Shown: in pieces, positions 16,668 through 24,024 of the stretch | Numbering within the stretch: the stretch's first letter is position 1 | Layout of the letters: the number at the start of each line of letters is the position of its first letter | Translations under genes and position numbers: made by a program | The notes under the pieces: generated by a model | The model's input: the letters and a program-made list of their open reading frames with translations, nothing else | Databases searched by the model: none | What the model was told of the DNA's origin: nothing | DNA from: Bacteriovorax sp. UBA1852 | GTDB taxonomy: Bacteria > Bdellovibrionota > Bacteriovoracia > Bacteriovoracales > Bacteriovoracaceae | Reading direction: 5' to 3' | Length of the DNA stretch: 32,304 nucleotides | Assembly (NCBI GenBank): GCA_002338505.1 | Contig: DDIK01000132.1 | Span: 1 to 32,304 of the forward strand

Positions 16668-16762
16668 CAAAGTTTCCTAAAACTCTTAAAATATAAATCA
16701 ATTTGTATATAATATTGATATATCTATCTATTATTATTCAATTTTAACATGAGAGAGTTCAT
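16668..16762. promoter_or_regulatory. Divergent AT-rich control region between cdaA and yjbQ
   Basis: This 95-bp gap must drive cdaA (minus) and yjbQ (plus). TATAAT at 16708-16713 reads toward yjbQ, with TTAAAA (16686-16691) as a 16-nt-spaced -35. ATCAAT (16697-16702) and ATTGAT (16714-16719) form an inverted repeat flanking that -10, so one regulator could control both directions. No clear minus -35 was found. Confidence 0.4.
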
Positions 16763-17176
16763 ATGGCCTTAAAAAGATTAGAAATTGCAACTTCTGGAGA
16801 GAGCTTCTACCCTATATCCAATGAAATTGCTGATATTGTAAGCTCTCAAAATATCTCACATGGTATTGTTCATCTCTTTTGCATGCACACAAGCTGTAGT
16901 CTCACGATCAGTGAAGCATTTGATCCATCTGCCAAGGACGACCTTGAAAAATTTTTAAAATATCTTGCTCCTAGAAATCTCGACTTCATCACCCATGACG
17001 CAGAGGGCCCCGATGACTCTCCCTCCCATATGAAATCTCTTCTTACTTCTCAAAGTCTATCAATTCCACTTGAAAATGGAATAATGTGCCTTGGTACTTG
17101 GCAAGGTATTTACTTGTGTGAATTTCGAGACGAACCAAAAACAAGGACAATACTTGTAAAGACCATGTCAGACTAA
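16763..17176 (+). CDS. YjbQ/UPF0047 family protein
   Basis: A small single-domain protein of 137 aa, the family's normal length. Markers are the central HTSCSLTI, HDAEGPDDSPSHMK (His and acidic residues of the proposed active site), LGTWQGIYLCEFRD and the basic end RTILVKT. Family members are compact trimers; E. coli YjbQ has weak thiamin phosphate synthase activity, but the biological role is unclear. The start ATG 16763 follows GAGAG. It lies 37 bp upstream of the SpoIID-domain gene and may be cotranscribed with it. Confidence 0.9.
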   Translation: MALKRLEIATSGESFYPISNEIADIVSSQNISHGIVHLFCMHTSCSLTISEAFDPSAKDDLEKFLKYLAPRNLDFITHDAEGPDDSPSHMKSLLTSQSLSIPLENGIMCLGTWQGIYLCEFRDEPKTRTILVKTMSD

Positions 17177-17213
17177 TTTGCTTATTGATAGAAACTTTGA
17201 TTCTATTATAAGT

Positions 17214-18530
17214 ATGAAAAAATTAATATTACTAAGTCTTGTTCTTTTAACGGTCCCAACATTTGCTTCACTCTCTTCATTTGAAGCTCGACTCCATTCT
17301 AGTAGTTTTCCTCCTGACACAAAGAAGACACTTTTAGAATTGCCAATAAAGAAGGAATTACGCCGTAATTTAAAGATCAGAGTACTTGTATTCCCTCATA
17401 CTCTTAGAAATGATTGGCGTCATGGAAAGAAAGACAATGCGAAAACATTTCAACTTATATCAAAAAATAAAGATATCAAGATCAATAATAAAAATTATAG
17501 GCATCTCATATTCAATATTGAAAATAATGTTACATCAATATTATCACGCGAAAACGGTTATGAAGAAATCCTAGAGATAAGCCTTCCTATTACTATTAAA
17601 CTTAAAAGTTCTGCAAAGATTCTAAGAGAAAACAACGAAAGTAAATCAAGTAGTTATAAGAACACTATTAGGATTTCAAATCATAATAATGGTTTTAGAA
17701 TTATTAATACAATGGGCCTCTCTGAGTACTTAAAAGGTGTTGTCCCTAGCGAAAGTAGTCCATCGTGGCCCCTTGAAGCTCTCAAGGCACAGTCTGTTGC
17801 GGCTAGAAGCTACGCAGTCTTTCATAAACTATCAGCCCCTTCCAGTAGAGAATATGATGTTGATGATACGGCACGCTACCAAGTATACACTGGAGTAAGT
17901 CATCATCATCCGCGAACGAATAAGGCCGTAATGGAAACGCAGAATGAAATACTAACATATCAAGATAAAGTGATTATTGCATTCTTCCATGCCTATTCTG
18001 GAGGAGAGACTGACAGTGCGAAAAATATTTTTAAGATGAGAAATATTCCATATTGTAAAGGTACTCTTGAGAACTTTACAAATAATGAAATCCTCAAAGT
18101 TCTACCTAAGAGCATTCACTGGGTAATAGAATGGAATAAGACCTGGGACAAGAAAAAACTCATAAGAAAACTTAAAAGTTTAAAAAGATTCAATAGCTTT
18201 AATGAAGATCAGTCATACGATGTTAAAGTAACGAAAAGAAATAGCACTCATAATGGCTCGATTAAGAATATGACATTTACTCAAGGTAAGACTGAAGCAC
18301 AGATTGATCATTTCAGATTACGCTCGACATTGGGATGGTCAAACTTTAATTCTTATCACTTCTTTTTTAAGGATCAAGATGAAAACATATTAGACTTCAA
18401 AGGCTTAGGATGGGGTCACCATGTTGGTATGTCCCAATGGAGTGCCTATTATATGGCAAAGTACCAAAGTGCCACTTATAAAGAAATTCTTGATAAGTTT
18501 TACTTTGATACTTCATTAACAAAACTTTAA
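17214..18530 (+). CDS. SpoIID/LytB-domain secreted protein
   Basis: Likely peptidoglycan lytic transglycosylase or wall-binding protein of the SpoIID family, 438 aa. The start ATG 17214 gives a Sec signal (MKKLILLSLVLLTVPTFA); the frame is open back to TTG 17178, but that would bury the signal. SpoIID motifs are VPSESSPSWPLEALKAQSVAARSYA, with the catalytic Glu of the family expected in PSESS, then YSGGETDSAKN and the end motif GLGWGHHVGMSQW. An extra ~100-residue basic N-terminal part precedes the domain. No SD is visible before 17214, and TATTAT lies at 17204-17209. SpoIID acts on stem-peptide-free glycans in Bacillus; its role in a Gram-negative is less clear. The last 4 bp overlap the convergent regulator gene. 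Confidence 0.88.
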   Translation: MKKLILLSLVLLTVPTFASLSSFEARLHSSSFPPDTKKTLLELPIKKELRRNLKIRVLVFPHTLRNDWRHGKKDNAKTFQLISKNKDIKINNKNYRHLIFNIENNVTSILSRENGYEEILEISLPITIKLKSSAKILRENNESKSSSYKNTIRISNHNNGFRIINTMGLSEYLKGVVPSESSPSWPLEALKAQSVAARSYAVFHKLSAPSSREYDVDDTARYQVYTGVSHHHPRTNKAVMETQNEILTYQDKVIIAFFHAYSGGETDSAKNIFKMRNIPYCKGTLENFTNNEILKVLPKSIHWVIEWNKTWDKKKLIRKLKSLKRFNSFNEDQSYDVKVTKRNSTHNGSIKNMTFTQGKTEAQIDHFRLRSTLGWSNFNSYHFFFKDQDENILDFKGLGWGHHVGMSQWSAYYMAKYQSATYKEILDKFYFDTSLTKL

Positions 18531-20470
18531 GCTGCTGATTTCTCTTCGTCACTATTATCGTGACTTAGCTCTTCAACAATTTTATCAGAAATAAGTAACT
18601 TCTTTCTCAGTGCCTCTCGTGAAATCTGCATCTCTTTTGCGGCCTTAGACTTATTACCATTACACCTTTTAATTTCTTGTAAGATGATTTCTCTCTCAAC
18701 AAGTGCCGTTCTATCTTTTAAAGATATCGAGTAATCACTGACATGAGGAATACTCCCAAACATTCTCTGCTTACTAACTTTATCCGTCAGAGGTATAGAA
18801 CCATTATCAAAGACAACTTCTGTTAGGATATGAGACTTTGGATTATAAAGAACAGCTCTTTCAATACACTTTTGAAGCTCTTTCACATTTCCAGGCCAAT
18901 CATGATCCTTCATCTTATCCATAGCTTTAGGAGAGAAGTTCTTTAAGAGTAGACCTTGTTTCTTACACTCTAACTTTAAGAAGTAATCAACAAGAATTTC
19001 AACATCATCAATTCTTCTTCTTAGGGGTTCGATATGTACAAAGGCTGTCGCTAAATATTCGAAGAGATGCTTATTATATTCTCCATTAGTAACGGCCTGT
19101 CCTAAGTCCTTTGAGCTAGTAGATATAATTCTTGTATCAAAACTAACTTTACCACCCTCAAGACCTTTATCCATAAGAACTTTATATAATCTATTTTGTG
19201 TTTCAAAATCTAAGTGATGAATCTCATGAAGAATGACAGTACCTCCCCTTAAAGAAGTAAATACACAGTCGTCTTCATTTGGACCAAAAAGTTGTTTCTC
19301 AAGCTTTTCAAAATCTTTAGTTTCACAATCTACGATATGAAAGTTGTTGAGACCTCTCTTACCCTCATGATGAAGAATCTTTGCATAGAGAGTTTTACCA
19401 ACACCTGGTTCACCATATATATGAACCGGTGAATTAAGGTCCTTTAATTTTAAAATAGAATTTCTAAGAGAACCCATGTGAGGATGCTTTCCAACAAGAG
19501 CAAACTTTCTATCAAAAGGAGTAGAAAATCTTCTAATCTGGGATTTCTCTGAAATTGGATTATAATTATGAAAGACTGAAGAAAAAACAAGTGCCAAGAC
19601 TTTCATTGTCTTTTCATCTTCAATTGTAAAGCGATCCTGATTTCTCTTATTAATAACCTCGATGACGCCAATAATCTTATCTTCCCTATTATGAATAGGA
19701 TGACAGATAATTGATTTCGTAGAGAATCTTAGTTTCTCATCAAACTCGTTATTAAAACGAGACTCATCACTCTTAGTGTCGATATTAAGAGCTACACCTG
19801 TCGTAAAGACAGAGCCCGCGATACCTAAACGGTAATCAAACTTAAGAGTATCCTTCTCCACTCCAAGTGCTGTCACGGCCTCGAGCTCATTTGTTTCAGG
19901 ATTAATCAGAAAGATACTCGATCTTTGTGCGTTAAGAATTCTGACAACTTCTTCAAGCATATTATCAAGAAAGCCATCTTTATCACCAAAATGAGTGATA
20001 TCTTTAAAAAGTGATAAGAGTAGAGAAAACATTTCAAAACCATCACTGGCCTTGGTATATCTTTCTTTTAGAGCAGATTCAACAAGACAGTCTTTAAGAC
20101 GGTCCGTTGAAAAGCTCATGATATAAGTTTGTAAGAACTTATGAATTTTATCTTCAACATCGATCTCTACACCATAAATTATATCTTCATCTTCAATGGC
20201 ATCAGTAAAGGCCCTAACGACTCTACCGGTTAAATCAATATGAAGTTTTTTAAATTGTAATGATATTGTCAGCTCTGTTCCAACAGATAGTCTTTCTTTG
20301 GTAGCAAAGCCTAGCCCTGTAACTGAAACATCAACAAGAGAAGCATCTTCAAGATATTCAAAGTTTCCTAAGCTATCTTCTCTTTCAACGAGAAAACGTA
20401 GATCATCTGCTTCTTCTACAGGAATTCTAAACGATTGAAAGAACTTAAATTCTGAAAAACTAGCAAGCAT
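18527..20470 (-). CDS. PilZ-GAF-AAA-Fis regulator, sigma54-activator-like but without GAFTGA
   Basis: A 647-aa protein. Residues ~18-115 form a PilZ-like domain (EDASLVDVSVTGLGFATKE), though no RxxxR is seen, so c-di-GMP binding is doubtful. A GAF domain spans ~145-300 (RSSIFLINPETNELEAV, GVIEVINKRN). An NtrC-type AAA domain (~325-540) has Walker A GEPGVGKT (353-360) and WPGNVKELQKCIERAV (525-540). A Fis-type helix-turn-helix lies at ~590-625 (CNGNKSKAAKEMQISREALRKKL). Two key parts are altered. After LFG the GAFTGA loop is missing, leaving VFTSLRGG, and the Walker B aspartate is His (VILHEI, His415). It is therefore unlikely to remodel sigma54 or hydrolyse ATP normally, and is more likely a DNA-binding or signalling adaptor. 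AGGAG precedes ATG 20470. Confidence 0.9.
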   Translation of the reverse strand: MLASFSEFKFFQSFRIPVEEADDLRFLVEREDSLGNFEYLEDASLVDVSVTGLGFATKERLSVGTELTISLQFKKLHIDLTGRVVRAFTDAIEDEDIIYGVEIDVEDKIHKFLQTYIMSFSTDRLKDCLVESALKERYTKASDGFEMFSLLLSLFKDITHFGDKDGFLDNMLEEVVRILNAQRSSIFLINPETNELEAVTALGVEKDTLKFDYRLGIAGSVFTTGVALNIDTKSDESRFNNEFDEKLRFSTKSIICHPIHNREDKIIGVIEVINKRNQDRFTIEDEKTMKVLALVFSSVFHNYNPISEKSQIRRFSTPFDRKFALVGKHPHMGSLRNSILKLKDLNSPVHIYGEPGVGKTLYAKILHHEGKRGLNNFHIVDCETKDFEKLEKQLFGPNEDDCVFTSLRGGTVILHEIHHLDFETQNRLYKVLMDKGLEGGKVSFDTRIISTSSKDLGQAVTNGEYNKHLFEYLATAFVHIEPLRRRIDDVEILVDYFLKLECKKQGLLLKNFSPKAMDKMKDHDWPGNVKELQKCIERAVLYNPKSHILTEVVFDNGSIPLTDKVSKQRMFGSIPHVSDYSISLKDRTALVEREIILQEIKRCNGNKSKAAKEMQISREALRKKLLISDKIVEELSHDNSDEEKSAA

Positions 20471-20512
20471 AAATACTCCTAAAGGACCTTCAAAATAATT
20501 TAATTAAAGGTC

Positions 20513-20540
20513 AATATATAACTGGCTTACCTATCGACAA
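20513..20540 (-). promoter_or_regulatory. Candidate promoter of the PilZ-GAF-AAA regulator
   Basis: On the minus strand TTGTCG (20540-20535), a 16-nt spacer and TATATT (20518-20513, 5 of 6). This gives a leader of about 35 nt with AGGAG before ATG 20470. Confidence 0.4.
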
Positions 20541-20626
20541 TCTTTTTGAAACTTTTAGGGATTTGCCAATAAAAAAAGGCAACGCCTGTAATTCCAACAA
20601 CCTAGGCCGACTCTCCAATAAAGCTA

Positions 20627-20655
20627 ATGACAAAATTTCAAATTTGAAATATAAA
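20627..20655 (+). promoter_or_regulatory. speDE promoter with a perfect palindrome in its spacer
   Basis: ATGACA (20627-20632, 5 of 6), a 17-nt spacer and TATAAA (20650-20655, 5 of 6). The spacer is almost entirely the 16-bp perfect palindrome ATTTCAAATTTGAAAT (20635-20650). A dimeric repressor bound there would block RNA polymerase. The start point would be near 20662, about 30 nt before the TTG start of speD. Confidence 0.6.
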
Positions 20656-20692
20656 ATTAAATACTTAGAACTGATTTATGAGGAGAATAGAA

Positions 20693-21643
20693 TTGATATT
20701 TGAAGGCTCAGAAAAAAAACTAGAAATTTCCTTTCACCAGCAACTTGATCTCTTAAGTGTTGAGGAGACGGTATGGGAATCAATAGTATCAAAGGCGAAT
20801 GCAACAATTCTCTCAAAATGCGAAAACGATACAATGAAGGCATACCTCCTATCAGAATCAAGTCTCTTTGTTTGGAAAAATAAATTGCTCCTGATAACTT
20901 GTGGACAAACCTCGCTGATCTGTACGGTAGAAGAAATTGCACGTCAGTTTGGTCAAGAAAACATTAGCCTTCTCATTTATCAAAGAAAGAACGAATACTT
21001 CTCTCACTTACAACCCACTAGTTTCTTTGACGATGTCAAAACTCTTAGTAATAAGTTTGATGGGGAAGCATTCCGCTTTGGTGAAATGGATGAACATCAT
21101 CACTTTATTTTTCATACAACATCAAATTATACTCCTGACACAAATGATAAAACGAACGAGCTTCTTCTCTATGGACTTTCTAAAGAAGTAAGCAAGACTC
21201 TAACAGATTCAAACTTGAGCGCACTTGAGATAAGAGAATATCTCAACTTAGATAAAATATTGATCGACTTTATAATAGATGACTTTAAGTTTGAGCCATA
21301 TGGATATTCAGTAAATGCTATAAAGGAAGATAAGTATTTTACGATCCATATAACGCCGCAAGAAGATAGTTCATACATAAGCTTTGAGACGAATATCGAT
21401 CTACAAGATCATATCGAAGCACTTATTTCTAAGCTCAAGCCAAGCTCCTATGATTTTATCACTTTTACCCCTCTTGGTAATAATAATGACCTTGAAGTAA
21501 AACAAGTACAACTCAATGGCCCTATTGAATTTCGAAAGAATGTATATAAGAATCTCAGCTGTGGATACCAAATGAGCGTCGATTCAATTTACGTTAATAG
21601 TAAAAAAAATAATCAACCTAGAATAATAAGTATGGAGAACTAA
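20693..21643 (+). CDS. speD: S-adenosylmethionine decarboxylase, eukaryotic type
   Basis: Makes decarboxylated SAM, the aminopropyl donor for spermidine. The sequence follows the eukaryotic AdoMetDC family (human AMD1) along its length. Human Glu8/Glu11 correspond to FEGSE (Glu4, Glu7), the pyruvoyl Ser68 to Ser56 in LLSESSLF (self-cleavage Glu55-Ser56), Cys82 to Cys70 in ITCG, Ser229 to Ser206 in GYSVNA, His243 to His219 in TIHITP, and Glu256 to Glu232 in SYISFETN. The 14-residue spacing of Ser56-Cys70 equals human. Length is 316 aa against ~334 in human. The frame also offers ATG 20678, but AGGAG at 20681-20685 lies 7 nt before TTG 20693, and the shorter start fits the family. speE begins right after the stop. 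The usual bacterial SpeD is a different, shorter family, so this is unusual. Confidence 0.93.
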   Translation: MIFEGSEKKLEISFHQQLDLLSVEETVWESIVSKANATILSKCENDTMKAYLLSESSLFVWKNKLLLITCGQTSLICTVEEIARQFGQENISLLIYQRKNEYFSHLQPTSFFDDVKTLSNKFDGEAFRFGEMDEHHHFIFHTTSNYTPDTNDKTNELLLYGLSKEVSKTLTDSNLSALEIREYLNLDKILIDFIIDDFKFEPYGYSVNAIKEDKYFTIHITPQEDSSYISFETNIDLQDHIEALISKLKPSSYDFITFTPLGNNNDLEVKQVQLNGPIEFRKNVYKNLSCGYQMSVDSIYVNSKKNNQPRIISMEN

Positions 21644-22504
21644 ATGTTTAGTGATATTTGGATACAAGAAAAGAACGATGAAGGGTTTGCCTTAGGCTTT
21701 AAAGTTAAAGAAACACTTTTTAGTGGAAAGAGTGAGTTCCAAACAGTAGATATCGTCGATACTTACTCACATGGAAAAGTCCTCCTTAACGACGGACTTG
21801 TCATGCTAAGTGAAAGAGATGAGTTCGCTTATCACGACATGATCACACATGTACCACTTTTCACGCACCCCAACCCAAAGAATGTTCTAGTCATTGGTGG
21901 CGGCGACGGCGGTACGGCCCGTGAAGTCCTAAGGCATGAGAGTGTTGAAAAGTGTGTTATGGTAGAAATTGATAAGATGGTTGTCGATTCGTGTATTGAA
22001 TATATTCCCATGACCTCTCAGGTTTTGAAAGGTCACCCGAAACTTGAATTAAGAATAGAAGATGGACTTAAGTACGTCAGCGAAACGACGGAGAAATTCG
22101 ATGTCATTATCGTGGACTCAACAGACCCAATCGGCCCAGCTACGCCCCTTTTTGGTGAAGCATTCTACAAAGATATTCATAAAATCTTAGTGGATGATGG
22201 TATTGTCGTTTCTCAAGGTGAATCACCTTACTACAATGCGGATGTTCAAAAGAGTCTTTTAAGTGTTTTAAATAGTACATTTGAAAACTCATATATCTAT
22301 AACTTTTCAAATTTAACATATCCAGGTGGACTTTGGTCATTTACCTTTGCCTCAAAGTCATTACATCCATACAATGGACTCGAAACACAAAAAGTTAAAA
22401 ATTCAAAACTGAACTTCAAATACTATAATACAGATATACATAGAAGTGCCTTCTCCCTACCAAGCTTTATGAAGGAGAACCTTGAGGGACTAATTAAAAA
22501 CTGA
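21644..22504 (+). CDS. speE: Spermidine synthase
   Basis: Aminopropyltransferase that moves the aminopropyl group of decarboxylated SAM to putrescine. It has 286 aa. An N-terminal beta domain (KSEFQTVDIVDT, GKVLLNDGLVMLSERDEFAYHDM) precedes a Rossmann fold with LVIGGGDGGTAREVLRH (the SAM-binding loop) and the substrate motif VDSTDPIGPATPLF. GGAG lies 6 nt before ATG 21644, inside the end of speD, whose stop touches this start, so the two are made as a coupled pair. It could accept other diamines or triamines (for example cadaverine or norspermidine), but the motifs are those of ordinary SpeE. Confidence 0.96.
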   Translation: MFSDIWIQEKNDEGFALGFKVKETLFSGKSEFQTVDIVDTYSHGKVLLNDGLVMLSERDEFAYHDMITHVPLFTHPNPKNVLVIGGGDGGTAREVLRHESVEKCVMVEIDKMVVDSCIEYIPMTSQVLKGHPKLELRIEDGLKYVSETTEKFDVIIVDSTDPIGPATPLFGEAFYKDIHKILVDDGIVVSQGESPYYNADVQKSLLSVLNSTFENSYIYNFSNLTYPGGLWSFTFASKSLHPYNGLETQKVKNSKLNFKYYNTDIHRSAFSLPSFMKENLEGLIKN

Positions 22505-22511
22505 GGTGGGT

Positions 22512-22964
22512 ATGAATTATTGGCTAATGAAGACTGAGCCTGACACCTTTTCCATAGACGACTTAAAAAAGCGCAAAAAAGAGTTTTGGGATGGCGTAAG
22601 AAATTACCAAGCGAGGAACTTCATGCGTGATAATATGAAAAAAGGTGACCTGATTCTCATCTATCATTCAAGCTGTAAAGAAATTGGCGTTGCCGGAGTA
22701 GCGACAGTTACAACAGAGTGCACACCTGACAAAACACAATTTGACGAAGAAAGTAAATATTTCGACAAAAAGGCCACCAAAGAAAAGCCTCGTTGGTTTT
22801 ACGTAGAGGTTAAATTTAAGAAAAAGCTAAAGAGAGTTATTTCACTAGATGAAATAAAAGAAGAGACAAAACTGAAAGATTTGGCCCTTATAAAAAAAGG
22901 GAATCGACTATCTATAATGCCTCTAAAGAAGAAAGAGTTTGATATTATTTTATCTCTTGAATAA
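22512..22964 (+). CDS. EVE-domain protein
   Basis: A PUA-like EVE domain fills nearly all 150 residues: MNYWLMKTEPDTFSIDDL at the start, FWDGVRNYQARNFMRDNMKKGDLILIYHSSC, and a C-terminal basic strand region (RWFYVEVKFKKKLKRVISL). EVE proteins such as human THYN1 bind modified DNA bases in an aromatic pocket; bacterial members often accompany restriction or other defence genes, but none lie here. Start: GTG 22506 is in frame, but GAGGTG (22503-22508) is itself the SD, so ATG 22512 is chosen. It follows speE by 7 bp and is probably in the same transcript. Its last 20 bp overlap the convergent nitroreductase gene. Confidence 0.9.
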   Translation: MNYWLMKTEPDTFSIDDLKKRKKEFWDGVRNYQARNFMRDNMKKGDLILIYHSSCKEIGVAGVATVTTECTPDKTQFDEESKYFDKKATKEKPRWFYVEVKFKKKLKRVISLDEIKEETKLKDLALIKKGNRLSIMPLKKKEFDIILSLE

Positions 22965-23727
22965 AGTTATCACTATCAAAACGAACGCGAGGTCCATATA
23001 CTCCATTATCAGCACGGTATCCAGCTCCAATAATCATAACAATGTGATCATGTCCCTTTAAACCAAACATTTTCTTTACTCTTTTAGAGTCATATCCCTC
23101 CATTGGAAGAGAGTCTACTCCTTGCGCAGAAAATGATAACATAATATTTTCGCAGGCAAGAGCAGTGGACTTAACCGCCCAAGTTTTAAGCTGACTAGGC
23201 CAGATAGGCTCCCTGGCCATAACTTGAAATAAGCCCAAAGTATTTAGAAAAAGCCATTTGATCGGTGAGAGAATTCCAAAAGGTCCAATTAATCCATACG
23301 CCGCTGGCACTATCTTCTTATAATATGACTCAACAACTTTTGGAGGCTCTTCTCCTGCATCTTTAAAAGCATCAAGCATCTTCTTACTATTTTCTTTCCA
23401 AGTATTGGTTCTTGCTATGCAAACAATGAGATCACTTGCTGTCTTTGCCCCATTCTGTGAAAAGCAATTCTTTGCAAGTTCAGTCTTCACTTCTTTATTA
23501 CGAACCCAAATAAACTTCCAAGGTTGAAGGTTTGATGAATTTGGCGCCAAGAACCCGTGCTCCAGAGCCTTTTTAACAATCTCTTCAGGTAGAATTTTGT
23601 CTTTAAAAACTCTGACACTTCTTCTGTTGTGGAGAATTTTTTCAAATTCATCAACACTAACTTCTTGCATATCTTCGCAATAACCAAGATCAAGTTTCTC
23701 AGTAAAAATATTCTTATCTTTTGCCAT
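22945..23727 (-). CDS. Nitroreductase-family FMN oxidoreductase
   Basis: A 260-aa NAD(P)H- and FMN-dependent nitroreductase-like enzyme. FMN-binding signature NRRSVRVFKDK comes near residue 36, APNSSNLQPWKFIWV follows, and the C-terminal half has SLPMEGYDSKRVKKMFGL and the Rossmann-like IVMIIGAGYRADNGVYGPR. A 54-bp longer frame exists (start 23781), but a GAGGGAG lies just before ATG 23727, and the extra residues would overlap the upstream small membrane gene. The substrate is unknown; relatives reduce nitro compounds, quinones or enones. It lies 10 bp downstream of a small membrane protein gene on the same strand. The 3' end overlaps the EVE gene by 20 bp. Confidence 0.88.
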   Translation of the reverse strand: MAKDKNIFTEKLDLGYCEDMQEVSVDEFEKILHNRRSVRVFKDKILPEEIVKKALEHGFLAPNSSNLQPWKFIWVRNKEVKTELAKNCFSQNGAKTASDLIVCIARTNTWKENSKKMLDAFKDAGEEPPKVVESYYKKIVPAAYGLIGPFGILSPIKWLFLNTLGLFQVMAREPIWPSQLKTWAVKSTALACENIMLSFSAQGVDSLPMEGYDSKRVKKMFGLKGHDHIVMIIGAGYRADNGVYGPRVRFDSDNFIQEIK

Positions 23728-23737
23728 GGGCTCCCTC

Positions 23738-23986
23738 TTAAAAGATCCTAAATATAAGTCCTTGAAGAAATTCTCTTCCAAAGACTGTGTACGAAAGAAT
23801 AAGAGAGCAAATTGATAAGGTCAATACAAGAAAGAGCATGAGTATGATAAATATACCCAAACGTCCGATTCGAGCGCTTAAACTCTGTTTAAAGTATAGA
23901 TGAAGGTCTTCAGTTTTACTATGACTGCCTTCATCCTCTTCGACAGGAGCTTCTGTATATTCAATTTCTTCTAATGCGTCACTCAT
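23738..23986 (-). CDS. Small single-pass membrane protein
   Basis: An unrecognised 82-aa protein. The first ~25 residues are strongly acidic (ALEEIEYTEAPVEEDEGS). A basic stretch (KQSLSARIGR) leads into one long hydrophobic helix (LGIFIILMLFLVLTLSICSLIL, in two runs), and the tail is FGREFLQGLIFRIF. By the positive-inside rule the N-terminus faces the cytoplasm. GAGGA before ATG 23986 is a good SD. The stop is 10 bp from the nitroreductase start, so the pair likely forms an operon. Confidence 0.75.
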   Translation of the reverse strand: MSDALEEIEYTEAPVEEDEGSHSKTEDLHLYFKQSLSARIGRLGIFIILMLFLVLTLSICSLILSYTVFGREFLQGLIFRIF

Positions 23987-24024
23987 AAAGTCCTCAAGGA
24001 CTTATCGTCAAAGTTTTAAATAAA

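Noticed and set aside
20577..20587. A short AGGC-aac-GCCT hairpin with an A run, on the minus strand a terminator look-alike
   Set aside because: The stem is only 4 bp and no minus-strand gene ends nearby.
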